NCBI GenBank assembly: GCA_017608235.1
Contig: JAFCGI010000004.1
Span: 1 to 64,000 of the forward strand
Length of the DNA stretch: 64,000 bases
Direction: 5' to 3'
DNA from: Candidatus Pacearchaeota archaeon
GTDB taxonomy: Archaea > Nanobdellota > Nanobdellia > UBA10117 > JAFCGI01
The first letter of the stretch is position 1. Each line of letters starts with the position of its first letter. Shown one piece after another: positions 1-8,486 of the stretch. The notes beneath the pieces are model-generated. The model saw only the letters and a list, made by a program, of their open reading frames with translations, ran no database searches and had not been told where the DNA came from. The position numbers and the translations under genes were made by a program.

Positions 1-132
1 GTCCTTGTTTTTCTTCAAAGACAAGGTACTTCCAAATGTCACTTTATGATCCTGACTGCCTTATTATCAATAGACTGCGCTAATATTTAATAATTTCTAA
101 GAGGGTTTCTACAAGGCCATAAATATAGAAAG

Positions 133-144
133 ATTTATATATTA
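133..144 (+). promoter_or_regulatory. TATA-box promoter of the first gene
   Basis: An archaeal TATA-like stretch (atttatatatta), preceded by a purine-rich BRE-like agaaag, lies 34-45 nt before the ATG at 178. A weak purine-rich element (agagga) lies just before that ATG, so a short leader is likely. Position and composition are seen; promoter function is inferred. Confidence 0.5.
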
Positions 145-177
145 TAATTTTACTATTGTATAGTAAAGAGGATTATC

Positions 178-921
178 ATGGCAGTAAACTTTGAATCACT
201 TGAAGATAGCATACAAGAAGTAATTATAGGATCATTTACTAAAAATTCTATAGATGAACAGATAGAAAAATATAAACATCTTTTACAAATAATGAAAAAT
301 CCTTTAGAAATAGCTAAAAGAAAGATAGAAGGTATTGCTATAGAAACTATTAAATCTCAATCAGAAACTGTTAAAGAAGACTTGTCAAAAACTCTTGATG
401 CTTATTTTAAAATTTATTCAATAGGAGAAAACATAGAAGAAAAATACTTTACTAGAGAAGAGCTAATTAAATCTTGCATGAACGATTTGTTAATAGGAAA
501 TCAACATGCAAGCATGATAAAACTCTTAGAAAAAAACATAATGGTTGGAGCTATGGATACACTCACTCCAAAAGCAAAACAAGAGTTAGGAGATTATTAT
601 ATTAAACAAGTAGCAGCACTTAAAGGCTGGAAATATACTTCTGAAGAAGAAGCTCAGGAAGCAGATACAGAAGTGCAAAATATAATTGAAGCTATGAATA
701 ATTCATTCAGTATAAATCCAGGACAGCTAGCTCAATTATATCCTCAAGAACTTGGACAGCAACCATCAAATCAGCCAGTTCAATTAAATCCTCAAGAACT
801 TGGACAGCAACCATCAAATCAGCCAGTTCAATTAAATCCTCAAGAACTTGAACATACAGAATCTGAATTAGGAAATATACAAACTAATCTTGATATTTAT
901 GGAATGGAAATGGAAGAATAA
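178..921 (+). CDS. Hypothetical protein with Gln/Pro-rich tandem-repeat tail
   Basis: A 247-residue protein of unknown function. Residues 1 to about 185 are predicted mostly helical and charged, with no signal peptide or membrane segment. From about residue 189 the chain becomes a low-complexity Pro/Gln/Asn tail containing two identical 16-residue units (PQELGQQPSNQPVQLN) plus the start of a third, followed by an acidic end. The ATG is supported by a TATA box and purine-rich element upstream. The next gene converges on it with a 6-nt gap. The tail looks like a flexible linker or binding region, but no function is recognisable. Confidence 0.75.
   Translation: MAVNFESLEDSIQEVIIGSFTKNSIDEQIEKYKHLLQIMKNPLEIAKRKIEGIAIETIKSQSETVKEDLSKTLDAYFKIYSIGENIEEKYFTREELIKSCMNDLLIGNQHASMIKLLEKNIMVGAMDTLTPKAKQELGDYYIKQVAALKGWKYTSEEEAQEADTEVQNIIEAMNNSFSINPGQLAQLYPQELGQQPSNQPVQLNPQELGQQPSNQPVQLNPQELEHTESELGNIQTNLDIYGMEMEE
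742..849 (+). repeat. 48-bp in-frame tandem repeat (2.25 copies)
   Basis: Units at 742-789 and 790-837 are identical, and a partial third starts at 838. Each encodes 16 residues beginning PQELGQQ. Perfect identity implies a recent duplication, and the unit is in frame so copy number can vary without breaking the gene. Confidence 0.9.
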
Positions 922-927
922 AAATAA

Positions 928-1773
928 TTAATGTTTTTTAGATAATTCTTTTCTTTCGTTTATGAACTTACGCATTCTTTCAACAAACTCTTCTGCCATT
1001 TTTTCATATCGTTCATAAGTATCTCCAGAATATTCTTCTACTTCTCTATGTAAGATTTTCTTAGAAACCTCATAAAGATCTTGCATTATGTCATCATATT
1101 TAGCTTCTATATAACCTGGTTTTACTAACTTTTCATTTATCATTTCAGCCACATGTTTTGGACTTGGTGGAATTTCACCTACAACCATTAATGCAGCATG
1201 TGCAGCATCTATTGCAGCCCAATATAAATCTACTATAGCCATCAAGACATGAGTTTTAGCTTTTTTAATGCTGGCAGGAGCTAGTGAATAATAAGTCCAT
1301 ATAGCTTCAGCAGTAGGCCTTATTCTGCCCCTTCTAAGCAAAATCTGCATTGGATCAAAAAAACCTATGTCAATTAAAGCTAATCCATCTCTTAAAATAT
1401 TAATTGCAATTGGATCTCCAGCTCTTAAATACTCCCAAAATGAAGACCATTGCATTGTTTGAACATGCAGTCTTTGAGGATTCTTAGGAATTGTATCTTG
1501 TACAGCCTTAGCTATGATTATTCTATAAGTTTCAATTATCTCTCTGTTTAGTTGAGTATGTACATCATCTACTATAATTAGAATATCAATATCTTTTGCA
1601 AGTTCTTTTTCTTTAGTTCTTACAGAAGATCCAAAAACCACCAAACTAACTATAAAAGGCCCAAGTTCTTTATAAACTTTTTTTGCAAATTTCCTAACAA
1701 TTTCACTATCGGTCTTAGAAACCTTTACTTTTAGTTCTTCTTCTTTTTCACGCTTTTTTATCTTTGCTCTCAT
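928..1773 (-). CDS. Nucleotidyltransferase (MNT) - HEPN fusion protein
   Basis: A 281-residue protein. Residues about 40-75 carry the minimal nucleotidyltransferase signature: a GSS motif within VVFGSSVR, then DIDILII, the metal-binding DxD-type pair. The second half (about 165-275) is all-alpha and resembles HEPN domains, with a conserved-looking PPSPKHVAEM segment and late acidic helices. MNT and HEPN usually occur as separate toxin-antitoxin partners, where the MNT can AMPylate the HEPN RNase; here they are one chain. I do not see a clean RxxxxH HEPN RNase motif, so the HEPN half may be a substrate-binding helper. Function is inferred from family. Confidence 0.7.
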   Translation of the reverse strand: MRAKIKKREKEEELKVKVSKTDSEIVRKFAKKVYKELGPFIVSLVVFGSSVRTKEKELAKDIDILIIVDDVHTQLNREIIETYRIIIAKAVQDTIPKNPQRLHVQTMQWSSFWEYLRAGDPIAINILRDGLALIDIGFFDPMQILLRRGRIRPTAEAIWTYYSLAPASIKKAKTHVLMAIVDLYWAAIDAAHAALMVVGEIPPSPKHVAEMINEKLVKPGYIEAKYDDIMQDLYEVSKKILHREVEEYSGDTYERYEKMAEEFVERMRKFINERKELSKKH

Positions 1774-1813
1774 TGTTAAAAAACAAGATTCGTTATTATA
1801 TATATTTAGTTCA

Positions 1814-3613
1814 CTATTCTAAAGGTACGCCACTCCAAAGAGTCCAAGTCTCTGGATTTGGAGCATAATCTCCAACAACATATCCTGGTGAATATGTATG
1901 CCCTGCATGAGCCCATTGCATATCAGTCCAAGTCTCAGTTGCACCATCTATTCTATAAATAGGACTTTGTAGTGCTCTCCAAGCACCAAGCATTGCCTGA
2001 ACGTCTTGGTGTGCTGGTTCTACTATAACAGGACCCTCATAACCAGCCTTTCTCATATTCTTTAAGAAATCACCAATTGGAACATCTCCTTCTCCAGGAG
2101 TAAGATGTTCATCATAATAACCAAAATTATCAGATACATGAACATGACCAATAATACCTTCTTTGTTTAACTCATCTACTTTTTTCATAAGCCATTTTTC
2201 AAATTCTTCTGGCTTTCCCTTAAAGAATTTCTTCCAGGTAAATGCATGGCCCACATCAAATGTAGCTTTAATATGATCTGCTGCAATCTTATCTGCCTGG
2301 GATCTAGACATATGTCTATTTTCAACCAACATATCAGACATGGCTTCCCTTGACTTAGAAATTATTTTTTTAAGTTCATCAGGATGAGATCCAAAACCCT
2401 GCTCAGGAAAAAGATTTTCTGGAGCAACAAATAATGGTTTTTTTAATTTTTTAGATTTTGTAACTTCAAATGCATGCATAGCAGCTCTAGCTACTCCCCT
2501 ACTAGCTCTACTTAATCCAACATCTTCTATAGGTTTCATCCTACTTATACTCTCATCAATTTCTTTAACATTTTTACTTGCAGAAAGAGAATATTCCTGC
2601 ATAAATCTAATGTTTCGTTCATTATCTTCAAATTGTTTTTTATAAAATTCACTAGGACTACTAGCATCAGAAAATCTTCCTTTAGCAGCTCTAATAAGTC
2701 TTTCAGCTTCTGCTTTTTTTTGTGCTTCTGTAAGTCCTTTTTCAAGCTCTTTAGCTTTTAAGTACTCTTTTTTAATTTCATCAGCTTGAGCTATATGTGC
2801 TTTTGCATCTCCAGCCCATCTTAAAGCCATAGCATGAGCTTCATCTCTTTTAGCTCGATAATAATGTTCTATGAATGCTTTTTCAGGAATAAATTTTTCT
2901 CCATGCATTTTCGCTTTTTTCTTTTCCTCATCTATAATATCATCATATGTCCTTTTTCTAAGTTCAATAGTTCCATCCTCATTTAATTTAAAAGAAACAG
3001 GTTCACCAGTTTTTGGATCTCTTTTATCAGGAACAGGTTCAAAAAATTCTTGATCTTTTCCGATAGCAATTATCTGTCCTGTTTTTTCATCTGCAAGAAA
3101 TATTTGTGCTTTTTTCTCTTCCTCTGGATATGCTCTAAATCCTTCTTTTCCAAACTTCTCATGAATTGATCTTGGAAACTCTCCTGTATGTACAACAACA
3201 GGACCACCCTCTGCAGTATCTGCAGCAAAATCTATAGCTCTTTTTATTTCATTAACATTTTGTTGCTGAAGTTGAGGGTCAAATCCTCTCTCTGTCCTGC
3301 CAGACATATCTCCTACAGACACGCTAGCATGTACTGATAAGGGAACTTCATTAATTCTGGAAAGTTGCCTCATAGCCTCTCTTTCATCCTTACCAAACAT
3401 TTCTGGAGTAGTATTGCCACCCTTTAAGCTGCCTTTTCCTTTTCCTGTAAACCCTAATTCTACAACTCCAGCACCCTGAAATATTCTTGTTTTAAGAGCA
3501 TTAAGCTGTGATTCCATTGGTGGTGTACTTATACCAATATACTTAGGACTAATCTTCATAACTTTCTGTGCTTGTGGATCAAGTGCATGCCAATAACTTT
3601 GTTCAAACTGCAT
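1814..3613 (-). CDS. Xylose isomerase/AP endonuclease-2-like TIM-barrel protein with large insertion
   Basis: A 599-residue protein. The N-terminus (KYIGISTPP, then VVELGFTG and VHASVSVGD) and the C-terminus (HVHVSDNFG, GEGDVPIGDF, VIVEPAH) match the sugar-phosphate isomerase/endonuclease IV TIM-barrel superfamily, including the HxHxSD and ExxH metal-site strands. Typical members are about 280 residues. Here a charged, coiled-coil-rich insertion of roughly 250 residues (about 150-390) splits the barrel. It follows the unknown genes at 4389-5738 and 3717-4331 on the same strand. A metal-dependent isomerase or phosphoesterase is plausible; the substrate is unknown. Confidence 0.7.
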   Translation of the reverse strand: MQFEQSYWHALDPQAQKVMKISPKYIGISTPPMESQLNALKTRIFQGAGVVELGFTGKGKGSLKGGNTTPEMFGKDEREAMRQLSRINEVPLSVHASVSVGDMSGRTERGFDPQLQQQNVNEIKRAIDFAADTAEGGPVVVHTGEFPRSIHEKFGKEGFRAYPEEEKKAQIFLADEKTGQIIAIGKDQEFFEPVPDKRDPKTGEPVSFKLNEDGTIELRKRTYDDIIDEEKKKAKMHGEKFIPEKAFIEHYYRAKRDEAHAMALRWAGDAKAHIAQADEIKKEYLKAKELEKGLTEAQKKAEAERLIRAAKGRFSDASSPSEFYKKQFEDNERNIRFMQEYSLSASKNVKEIDESISRMKPIEDVGLSRASRGVARAAMHAFEVTKSKKLKKPLFVAPENLFPEQGFGSHPDELKKIISKSREAMSDMLVENRHMSRSQADKIAADHIKATFDVGHAFTWKKFFKGKPEEFEKWLMKKVDELNKEGIIGHVHVSDNFGYYDEHLTPGEGDVPIGDFLKNMRKAGYEGPVIVEPAHQDVQAMLGAWRALQSPIYRIDGATETWTDMQWAHAGHTYSPGYVVGDYAPNPETWTLWSGVPLE

Positions 3614-3716
3614 TTTACCTTATTTTTAAATATTCAAACTGCATTTTACTCCATATTTTAGATATAATTATTTAAAATTTTATTATTTAAAAGCATACTG
3701 CTTCTAAGATTAGCAA

Positions 3717-4331
3717 TTAATATGCAGAACCAGAATTTTTATCTTTATTATCATCACCTATAGGTCCAGCATTATAGTTCTTTATTTCTTCAAGAGATTT
3801 TTCTGCCTCACTCACATGATGAGTGCTTTCTCCTATAGTAGCTTTTGGTTGAGAATGCACAACATATTCTGGTTCTGGATTATTGTCAGGGTTTGCAATA
3901 TATTCTCCTAAGTCATTAACACTACTGACAACACTTTCTTGAGGTATTATATAATCTCTTTTTGAGTATGCTCCAGATGCCTGGCTATATTTAACTTCTT
4001 CATTCTTATTTTCAGCTTCCGAAGCTGGAATAGCTCTGGCAATTTCTTCTAACTTAGATTGGTCATCTTCAATAACCCTTGAAGTTTGTCTAGCAGTTGT
4101 AATAGTATTTTCAATATTATTTAATCTGGATCTTGTAAAACTCATTTCAGATATTTTGCTAGACGCCTTCATAAGTCGCTCTGCTTCAGCAGATCTAATA
4201 GCATTCTTAATAATTTTCTGAAGAGCTTTATCTTTAGTATCCCTTAGCAAACTAAGTAGTTTTGAAATTTTCTCAACCGGACTTAATTCTGCTAACTTTA
4301 TAATTTTCTTTTTTAACTCTTCAGCATCCAT
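3717..4331 (-). CDS. Hypothetical helical protein with acidic, disordered C-terminus
   Basis: A 204-residue protein. Residues 1 to about 100 are helix-forming and rich in Lys, Glu, Ile and Ser (KLLSLLRD, AIRSAEAERLM). The rest is polar and probably disordered, ending in KDKNSGSAY. No signal peptide, membrane segment or catalytic motif is visible. It lies 57 nt downstream of the 449-residue gene on the same strand, probably in one transcript with the TIM-barrel gene. I do not recognise it. Confidence 0.65.
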   Translation of the reverse strand: MDAEELKKKIIKLAELSPVEKISKLLSLLRDTKDKALQKIIKNAIRSAEAERLMKASSKISEMSFTRSRLNNIENTITTARQTSRVIEDDQSKLEEIARAIPASEAENKNEEVKYSQASGAYSKRDYIIPQESVVSSVNDLGEYIANPDNNPEPEYVVHSQPKATIGESTHHVSEAEKSLEEIKNYNAGPIGDDNKDKNSGSAY

Positions 4332-4388
4332 AAGATTACAAAGAATAAAGAAGTTTTTAAGCTTTGCCTATTGCGATTTAATATACTT

Positions 4389-5738
4389 TTACCAACGAAC
4401 CATCTTGAATGCTGACTTAAATGTATCATAAAGAAGCCATAAATTATCTTTTGCTTTTTTCCCAGAAACATTTCTTTCTGCTTGCTCCTGCCACGCAGAT
4501 AATTCTGTTTTCTTTTTCTTACGTTTTTCTCTAAATCTTTTTACTGGTTTGAAAATCCTACTAATATCTTCCCGTATCTTAGATTTTTTCTTACCATTTT
4601 TTCCTTCTTTTTGTTCTTCATCTATTTCTTTAAGATATTCATAAAGCTCGTCCTTAAATGCATTCATAGATTCATCAATCTTAGCAAGAATTTCAAAATC
4701 TTCTAAGGTTTTCTTTTTCTTATATGCTTCTATCTCTTCATCATTCATAGCATATGATTTGAAGATTATCTCAGTTCTTCCCGTATGCCCTGCCCCTTTT
4801 TGGTATTCTTGGGTAAACACTAATTGTGGAGATGTTCTAAATATAAATTCTACTGTAATTACAGGATGAACATATTGCGGAGTTTCCCCGGGCCTAACTT
4901 CCTTTTCTTTTTTTGCAAGAAGTTCAAGCTGAATAATAGCTCCTTCTGCAGCAGTTATTATCTCTGGACGACCAGCAGTAGGCATCATTTGTAAAGCCTC
5001 TATATTCTTAAGATAAGGCTTAATCCAGGACATATACATTCTTATTTTATGAAAATGCGCAGCTAAGTAACTCTTCATAAATCTCTGTTTTGTTTTTATT
5101 TCCTCTTCTGTTGCATCTCTCCAGAGAATATATTGCTTAAGTTTTCTTCCGAGAACCTCTCTAACTTTACGATTAACCTTAATATCTCCCTTCATACTCT
5201 CAATAGCTTTGTCAACATCTTTACCAGATTTAGGAGTTATCTTAAAGAAAAGGTCTGGAAGGGTTATGAATCCTACTTGAGAAGATAATCCATATACTGA
5301 ACCAGGATTTTTAGCTCCACCCTCAACTCTATCTATCCAAAGAGCTTTTAGTGCAATCTCTGCACTCTCATCACCTTTTTTGGCATCTTCATAATATCTT
5401 AAACGCTCTTTTTGTATTCTAATATCTCTTAAGATTTTCCAAAGTTCCTGTAGAAGCGCACCAATACTCATAAGATATTGGTGTACTTTTTCCTGCTGCA
5501 TTCCTTTTCTAGACTCTATATTTCCCCAGAATGCAGATGCTTCAGAAGCAGTGTACCAGTCTTGAGTTTTATCTGGTGTATATTCTAAATCATTTTTTAG
5601 AAAATCAAGTATCCAAAAATAAAATCTTTCAACTCCTGCATTCCATTCCTCAAAAGTTAAACTATAAGTTTGATTTGGTTCAGGTATTTTTACTTCTTCT
5701 TTTTCCTTTGATTCTGTATCAGTTTCAGCAGGAGCCAT
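4389..5738 (-). CDS. Hypothetical protein, alpha-rich with basic C-terminal region
   Basis: A 449-residue soluble protein of unknown function. The N-terminus (about 1-20) is acidic. Residues 25-270 are helix-rich with several Trp (EEWNAG, FYFWILDFL, KTQDWYTASEASAFWGNIESRK). Residues about 290-330 look like beta strands (VITVEFIFRT). The last 90 residues are strongly basic (KRFREKRKKKKT), suggesting nucleic-acid or membrane-surface contact. It starts a minus-strand run with the next two genes, divergent from the DJ-1 gene across a 73-nt AT-rich spacer that probably holds both promoters. Confidence 0.65.
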   Translation of the reverse strand: MAPAETDTESKEKEEVKIPEPNQTYSLTFEEWNAGVERFYFWILDFLKNDLEYTPDKTQDWYTASEASAFWGNIESRKGMQQEKVHQYLMSIGALLQELWKILRDIRIQKERLRYYEDAKKGDESAEIALKALWIDRVEGGAKNPGSVYGLSSQVGFITLPDLFFKITPKSGKDVDKAIESMKGDIKVNRKVREVLGRKLKQYILWRDATEEEIKTKQRFMKSYLAAHFHKIRMYMSWIKPYLKNIEALQMMPTAGRPEIITAAEGAIIQLELLAKKEKEVRPGETPQYVHPVITVEFIFRTSPQLVFTQEYQKGAGHTGRTEIIFKSYAMNDEEIEAYKKKKTLEDFEILAKIDESMNAFKDELYEYLKEIDEEQKEGKNGKKKSKIREDISRIFKPVKRFREKRKKKKTELSAWQEQAERNVSGKKAKDNLWLLYDTFKSAFKMVRW

Positions 5739-5811
5739 TCCAAAAACTATATATTATTTGATATTATAATAATTTTTGGTATTTATTATGATTCGCATAT
5801 GGTGACTAAAA

Positions 5812-6345
5812 ATGGCAAAAGTACTAATTATAATTGCTCAGGAAGGTTTTCAAGATCAGGAATTTGATATTCCTAGGCAAATACTAAAACAAGAAGGCTA
5901 TGAAATTAACATAGCATCTATAGAAAAGGGAAAATGTAGAGGATCTATGGGTATGGAAGTAGATGCAGAATATTCTGCAGATGATTTACTAGATAGTGTA
6001 GATAATTATTCTGCAATCATAATAGCAGGAGGACCTGGTGCAAAAAAACTAAGAGATACATATTCTATACTAGAACTAATAAGAAGATTTAATGAAAAAG
6101 AAAAAATTGTTTCAGCTATATGTTTTTCTCCAGCAGTTCTAGCAGAAGCAGGAGTACTAAAAGGAAAACAAGCCACAGTATGGTCTTCAGAAATAAATAA
6201 TGAATTAATAGAATTCATAAAAAGCAAAGGAGCAGAATATATAGACCAAGAAGTAGTAGTTGATGGAAATATAGTTACTGGAAATGGTCCTGCTGCTGCT
6301 CCAGACTTTGCTGATGAAATAATTAAATTATTAAAAAATAAATAA
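5812..6345 (+). CDS. DJ-1/PfpI family protein
   Basis: A 177-residue protein spanning the full class I glutamine amidotransferase-like fold of DJ-1/PfpI. The N-terminal VLIIIAQEGFQDQEF includes the conserved Glu position region. IIIAGGPGA and the nucleophile elbow AICFSPAVLAEAG, with a candidate catalytic Cys at about 102, are present, followed by VVVDGNIVTGNGP. Most PfpI proteases have AICHGP with a His after the Cys; here it is Phe, as in DJ-1-like members without the protease dyad. A role as deglycase, chaperone or stress protein is more likely than protease. Confidence 0.85.
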   Translation: MAKVLIIIAQEGFQDQEFDIPRQILKQEGYEINIASIEKGKCRGSMGMEVDAEYSADDLLDSVDNYSAIIIAGGPGAKKLRDTYSILELIRRFNEKEKIVSAICFSPAVLAEAGVLKGKQATVWSSEINNELIEFIKSKGAEYIDQEVVVDGNIVTGNGPAAAPDFADEIIKLLKNK

Positions 6346-6403
6346 GAAGTAAAAATAAGTTATTTAAAAATAAATAATTAAAAAATAAATAAGGAGTAAA
6401 AAT
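6330..6403 (+). repeat. 27-bp near-identical direct repeat creating an RBS
   Basis: Copies at 6330-6356 and 6377-6403 differ at one base. The first spans the end of the DJ-1 gene; the second forms the leader and part of the start codon of the next gene. The single difference turns aagaagt into aaggagt, giving the second copy a Shine-Dalgarno-like GGAG. Confidence 0.7.
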
Positions 6404-6773
6404 GGGTTTATTCGACAAATTAAAAAACATAGTAAAAAAAGATGATGACAACTTTGTTGATCTGAATAAAGAAATAGGAAAAACCGGATCTCCCGGACCT
6501 GCAGGACTACTAGATCAAGAACCAGAACCAACAAAATCACCAGAAACAGCAGGATTAGCTGGTCTTCCTGGAGCGCCTATAGAGCCAACGCCTGCTGCAG
6601 CAACACCTTCTAGCGAACTTGAAAAAGAACAAATAGAAATAATAAGAAAAGACATTGAAGTATTATCTAGTAAGATAGATGCACTAAGAGCAGAAATCGG
6701 AAATCTTGATCAGAGATTAGCAAACATAGAATCTAGTTTAAGAATGTCTGCTGAAAAGAAAGGTTATTATTAA
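6402..6773 (+). CDS. Small protein with Gly/Pro/Ala-rich linker and C-terminal coiled coil
   Basis: A 123-residue soluble protein. The N-terminus (MGLFDKLKNIVKKD) is an amphipathic lysine-rich helix that could touch membranes. Residues 28-72 are collagen-like, rich in Gly, Pro, Ala and Thr (GSPGPAGLL, LAGLPGAP). Residues 74-115 form a heptad coiled coil (IEIIRKDIEVLSSKIDALRAE). It has a GGAG ribosome binding site 8 nt before the ATG. A membrane-surface scaffold feeding the adjacent DUF63 membrane protein is possible but is only inference from shape and context. Confidence 0.75.
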   Translation: MGLFDKLKNIVKKDDDNFVDLNKEIGKTGSPGPAGLLDQEPEPTKSPETAGLAGLPGAPIEPTPAAATPSSELEKEQIEIIRKDIEVLSSKIDALRAEIGNLDQRLANIESSLRMSAEKKGYY

Positions 6774-6786
6774 TTAAAATAAAAGC

Positions 6787-7620
6787 ATGCCAATCAGCGA
6801 CTCACTTAGAAATTTTCTTAATAAGTATTTCATTAATCCAATTTATTCTGAACCAGATCTTGGATATAATTTTATTAATACAATAACTTATGCAATTCTA
6901 GCCCTAGTAATACTCTATCTGATTTATATATATATTTTAAAACCCTCAAAAATCCAGATCAATTCAAAGTTTTTTTTATCTTTAACACCTTTTATCTTTC
7001 TAGGCTCATTAACTAGAGCACTAGTAGATCATAAATATATTAAATTAGGATTTTGGACTGTAGCACCAGGAATATATTTTTTAATGACTTTTCTATTTCT
7101 AACAACACTATTATTCTCTTTGCTTTTAGATAAATATACAAAAACAGAATACTGGCAACCTTCTTTTATAATTGGCTTTATAATAAATATTTTTATTATA
7201 GCCTTTTATGCTTCAGGCTTGGTATTTAGAAATCTTAATGGATTAGCAATGATTTTAGGATTATTCTTTGCTATCTTAGTTTCATTGTATTTTGTATTCA
7301 AAAAATTAAATTTGACTTGGGCTACCAAAAGATTAAGCATGATAGCAATCTCTTCGCATTTATTAGATGCTTCTGCAACATCAATATTCACAAGTTTTTT
7401 TGGAGGAGTAGAAAAACATCCATTGCCTAGACTCTTTATAGAATTTACAGGAACAGGATTTTCATTCCTTCCATTAAAATTATTAATCATAATTGCTACT
7501 GTGTATATTTTATATAAGGAAATAGAAGATAAAGAACTAAGGAATTATTTGTTAATAGCGGTAGCAATTTTAGGATTAGGAGAAGGATTAAGAGATATAC
7601 TAACTTTAATAATTTCTTAG
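6787..7620 (+). CDS. DUF63 family archaeal integral membrane protein
   Basis: A 277-residue multi-pass membrane protein with about eight hydrophobic segments. It shows the DUF63 hallmarks: SLTRALVDHKYIKLGFWTVAPGIYFL near residues 75-105 and DASATSIFTSFFGG near 196-210. DUF63 is almost confined to archaea and has no assigned biochemical role. It follows the coiled-coil gene by 13 nt and is probably co-transcribed with it. Confidence 0.85.
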   Translation: MPISDSLRNFLNKYFINPIYSEPDLGYNFINTITYAILALVILYLIYIYILKPSKIQINSKFFLSLTPFIFLGSLTRALVDHKYIKLGFWTVAPGIYFLMTFLFLTTLLFSLLLDKYTKTEYWQPSFIIGFIINIFIIAFYASGLVFRNLNGLAMILGLFFAILVSLYFVFKKLNLTWATKRLSMIAISSHLLDASATSIFTSFFGGVEKHPLPRLFIEFTGTGFSFLPLKLLIIIATVYILYKEIEDKELRNYLLIAVAILGLGEGLRDILTLIIS

Positions 7621-7626
7621 AATTAT

Positions 7627-7792
7627 TTATGTGCTAAGTGCTAATAAGAGATTGCTATAAGAATTCTTAACTAAATCATCTGCAATCTGATGGTCTAATC
7701 CTTTAAACTTAGCATTATTTTTTTCTAAAATATTTCATATCTTGTCTAAGTCAGAACATCTAGCTTTTATTTCTATATTTATATTGATTCAT
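7627..7792 (-). pseudogene. CYTH-domain (class IV adenylate cyclase-like) gene remnant
   Basis: On the minus strand the frame reads INIEIKARCSDLDKI, then an in-frame TGA, then NILEKNNAKFKGLDHQI, then unrelated sequence to a TAA. NIEIKARC and the KFKGLDHQ segment match the start of CYTH/CyaB domains, which open with a conserved ExExK-type strand and continue to a DHQxDTYF motif. The ATG at 7792 is one base out of frame, the TGA replaces what is usually Arg, and everything after DHQ is lost. This is a decayed fragment of a gene normally about 170 codons long. Confidence 0.6.
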
Positions 7793-7799
7793 TTTAGAA

Positions 7800-8360
7800 T
7801 TATTTTTGAAGTTCTTTTATGGGTTTTTCCAAACATAGTTCGCACAAGAAAGAGTTTTTTTCAAAAACTAAGTTAGCAACACTACCACAATTTTCACATT
7901 TACCATAAGCAGTAGGCTCTTTTTGAATATCTCCCTTAAGCTTTGCCTGCTCTATAATTATATCAATAAGTTCTGGTGCATTTCTAAGAATATCTCTATT
8001 TGTAACTATTCCTATAACTTTATTACCATCCAGAATTGGAATCCTTGTTATATCATACTTAGACATTTTTCTTGCTAGTGAATTCATATCTTCATGCGCA
8101 CTACCAACAATTTTCAATGAAGATTCCATAATATCTTTAACTAACGTTTCAGATGGCTGTTTATCCATTGCAATAACTTTTCTCATGATATCTCTCTCAG
8201 TAATCATGCCTACTAGAACATCATTTTCAATAACAGGAAGCCCACCTATTCTATAGGTATTCATAAGTTTGCTTGCTTCCACAATAGTCATATCTGCAGA
8301 AGCACTAATAATGGGATTAGTCATAATATCTATAGCCCTAATTCCAGAGTTAACATCCAT
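7800..8360 (-). CDS. Tandem CBS-domain protein with C-terminal zinc ribbon
   Basis: A 186-residue protein with two CBS motifs (IMTNPIISASADMTI...MITERDI; DIMESSLKIV...GIVTNRDILR) forming one Bateman module that usually binds adenosyl nucleotides. It ends in a CxxC...CxxC zinc ribbon (CENCGS, CELCLE). The ATG at 8360 is preferred over the upstream in-frame GTG at 8384 because a TATA box centred near 8391 lies about 26-31 nt upstream, the spacing of a leaderless archaeal transcript; the GTG would fall inside the promoter. It is probably a regulatory sensor, with the ribbon contacting nucleic acid or a partner. Ligand unknown. Confidence 0.85.
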   Translation of the reverse strand: MDVNSGIRAIDIMTNPIISASADMTIVEASKLMNTYRIGGLPVIENDVLVGMITERDIMRKVIAMDKQPSETLVKDIMESSLKIVGSAHEDMNSLARKMSKYDITRIPILDGNKVIGIVTNRDILRNAPELIDIIIEQAKLKGDIQKEPTAYGKCENCGSVANLVFEKNSFLCELCLEKPIKELQK

Positions 8361-8384
8361 AACATCGCAAATATATTTTAACAC

Positions 8385-8397
8385 TTATATACTTTTC
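8385..8397 (-). promoter_or_regulatory. TATA box for the CBS-domain gene
   Basis: Read on the minus strand this is aaaagtatataag. Transcription 26 nt downstream would begin almost exactly at the ATG at 8360, so the mRNA should be leaderless. Confidence 0.6.
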
Positions 8398-8486
8398 TTT
8401 GATATATAAGATAATAATTATTTTTGAATATCAGAATCTGAGAGATTTCAGCTAACTTTATAAATTTTATAGATATTAAAAAATAA

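Noticed and set aside
1-93. Short open frame at the left edge
   Set aside because: Open in more than one frame on both strands and cut by the window edge; no recognisable protein end.
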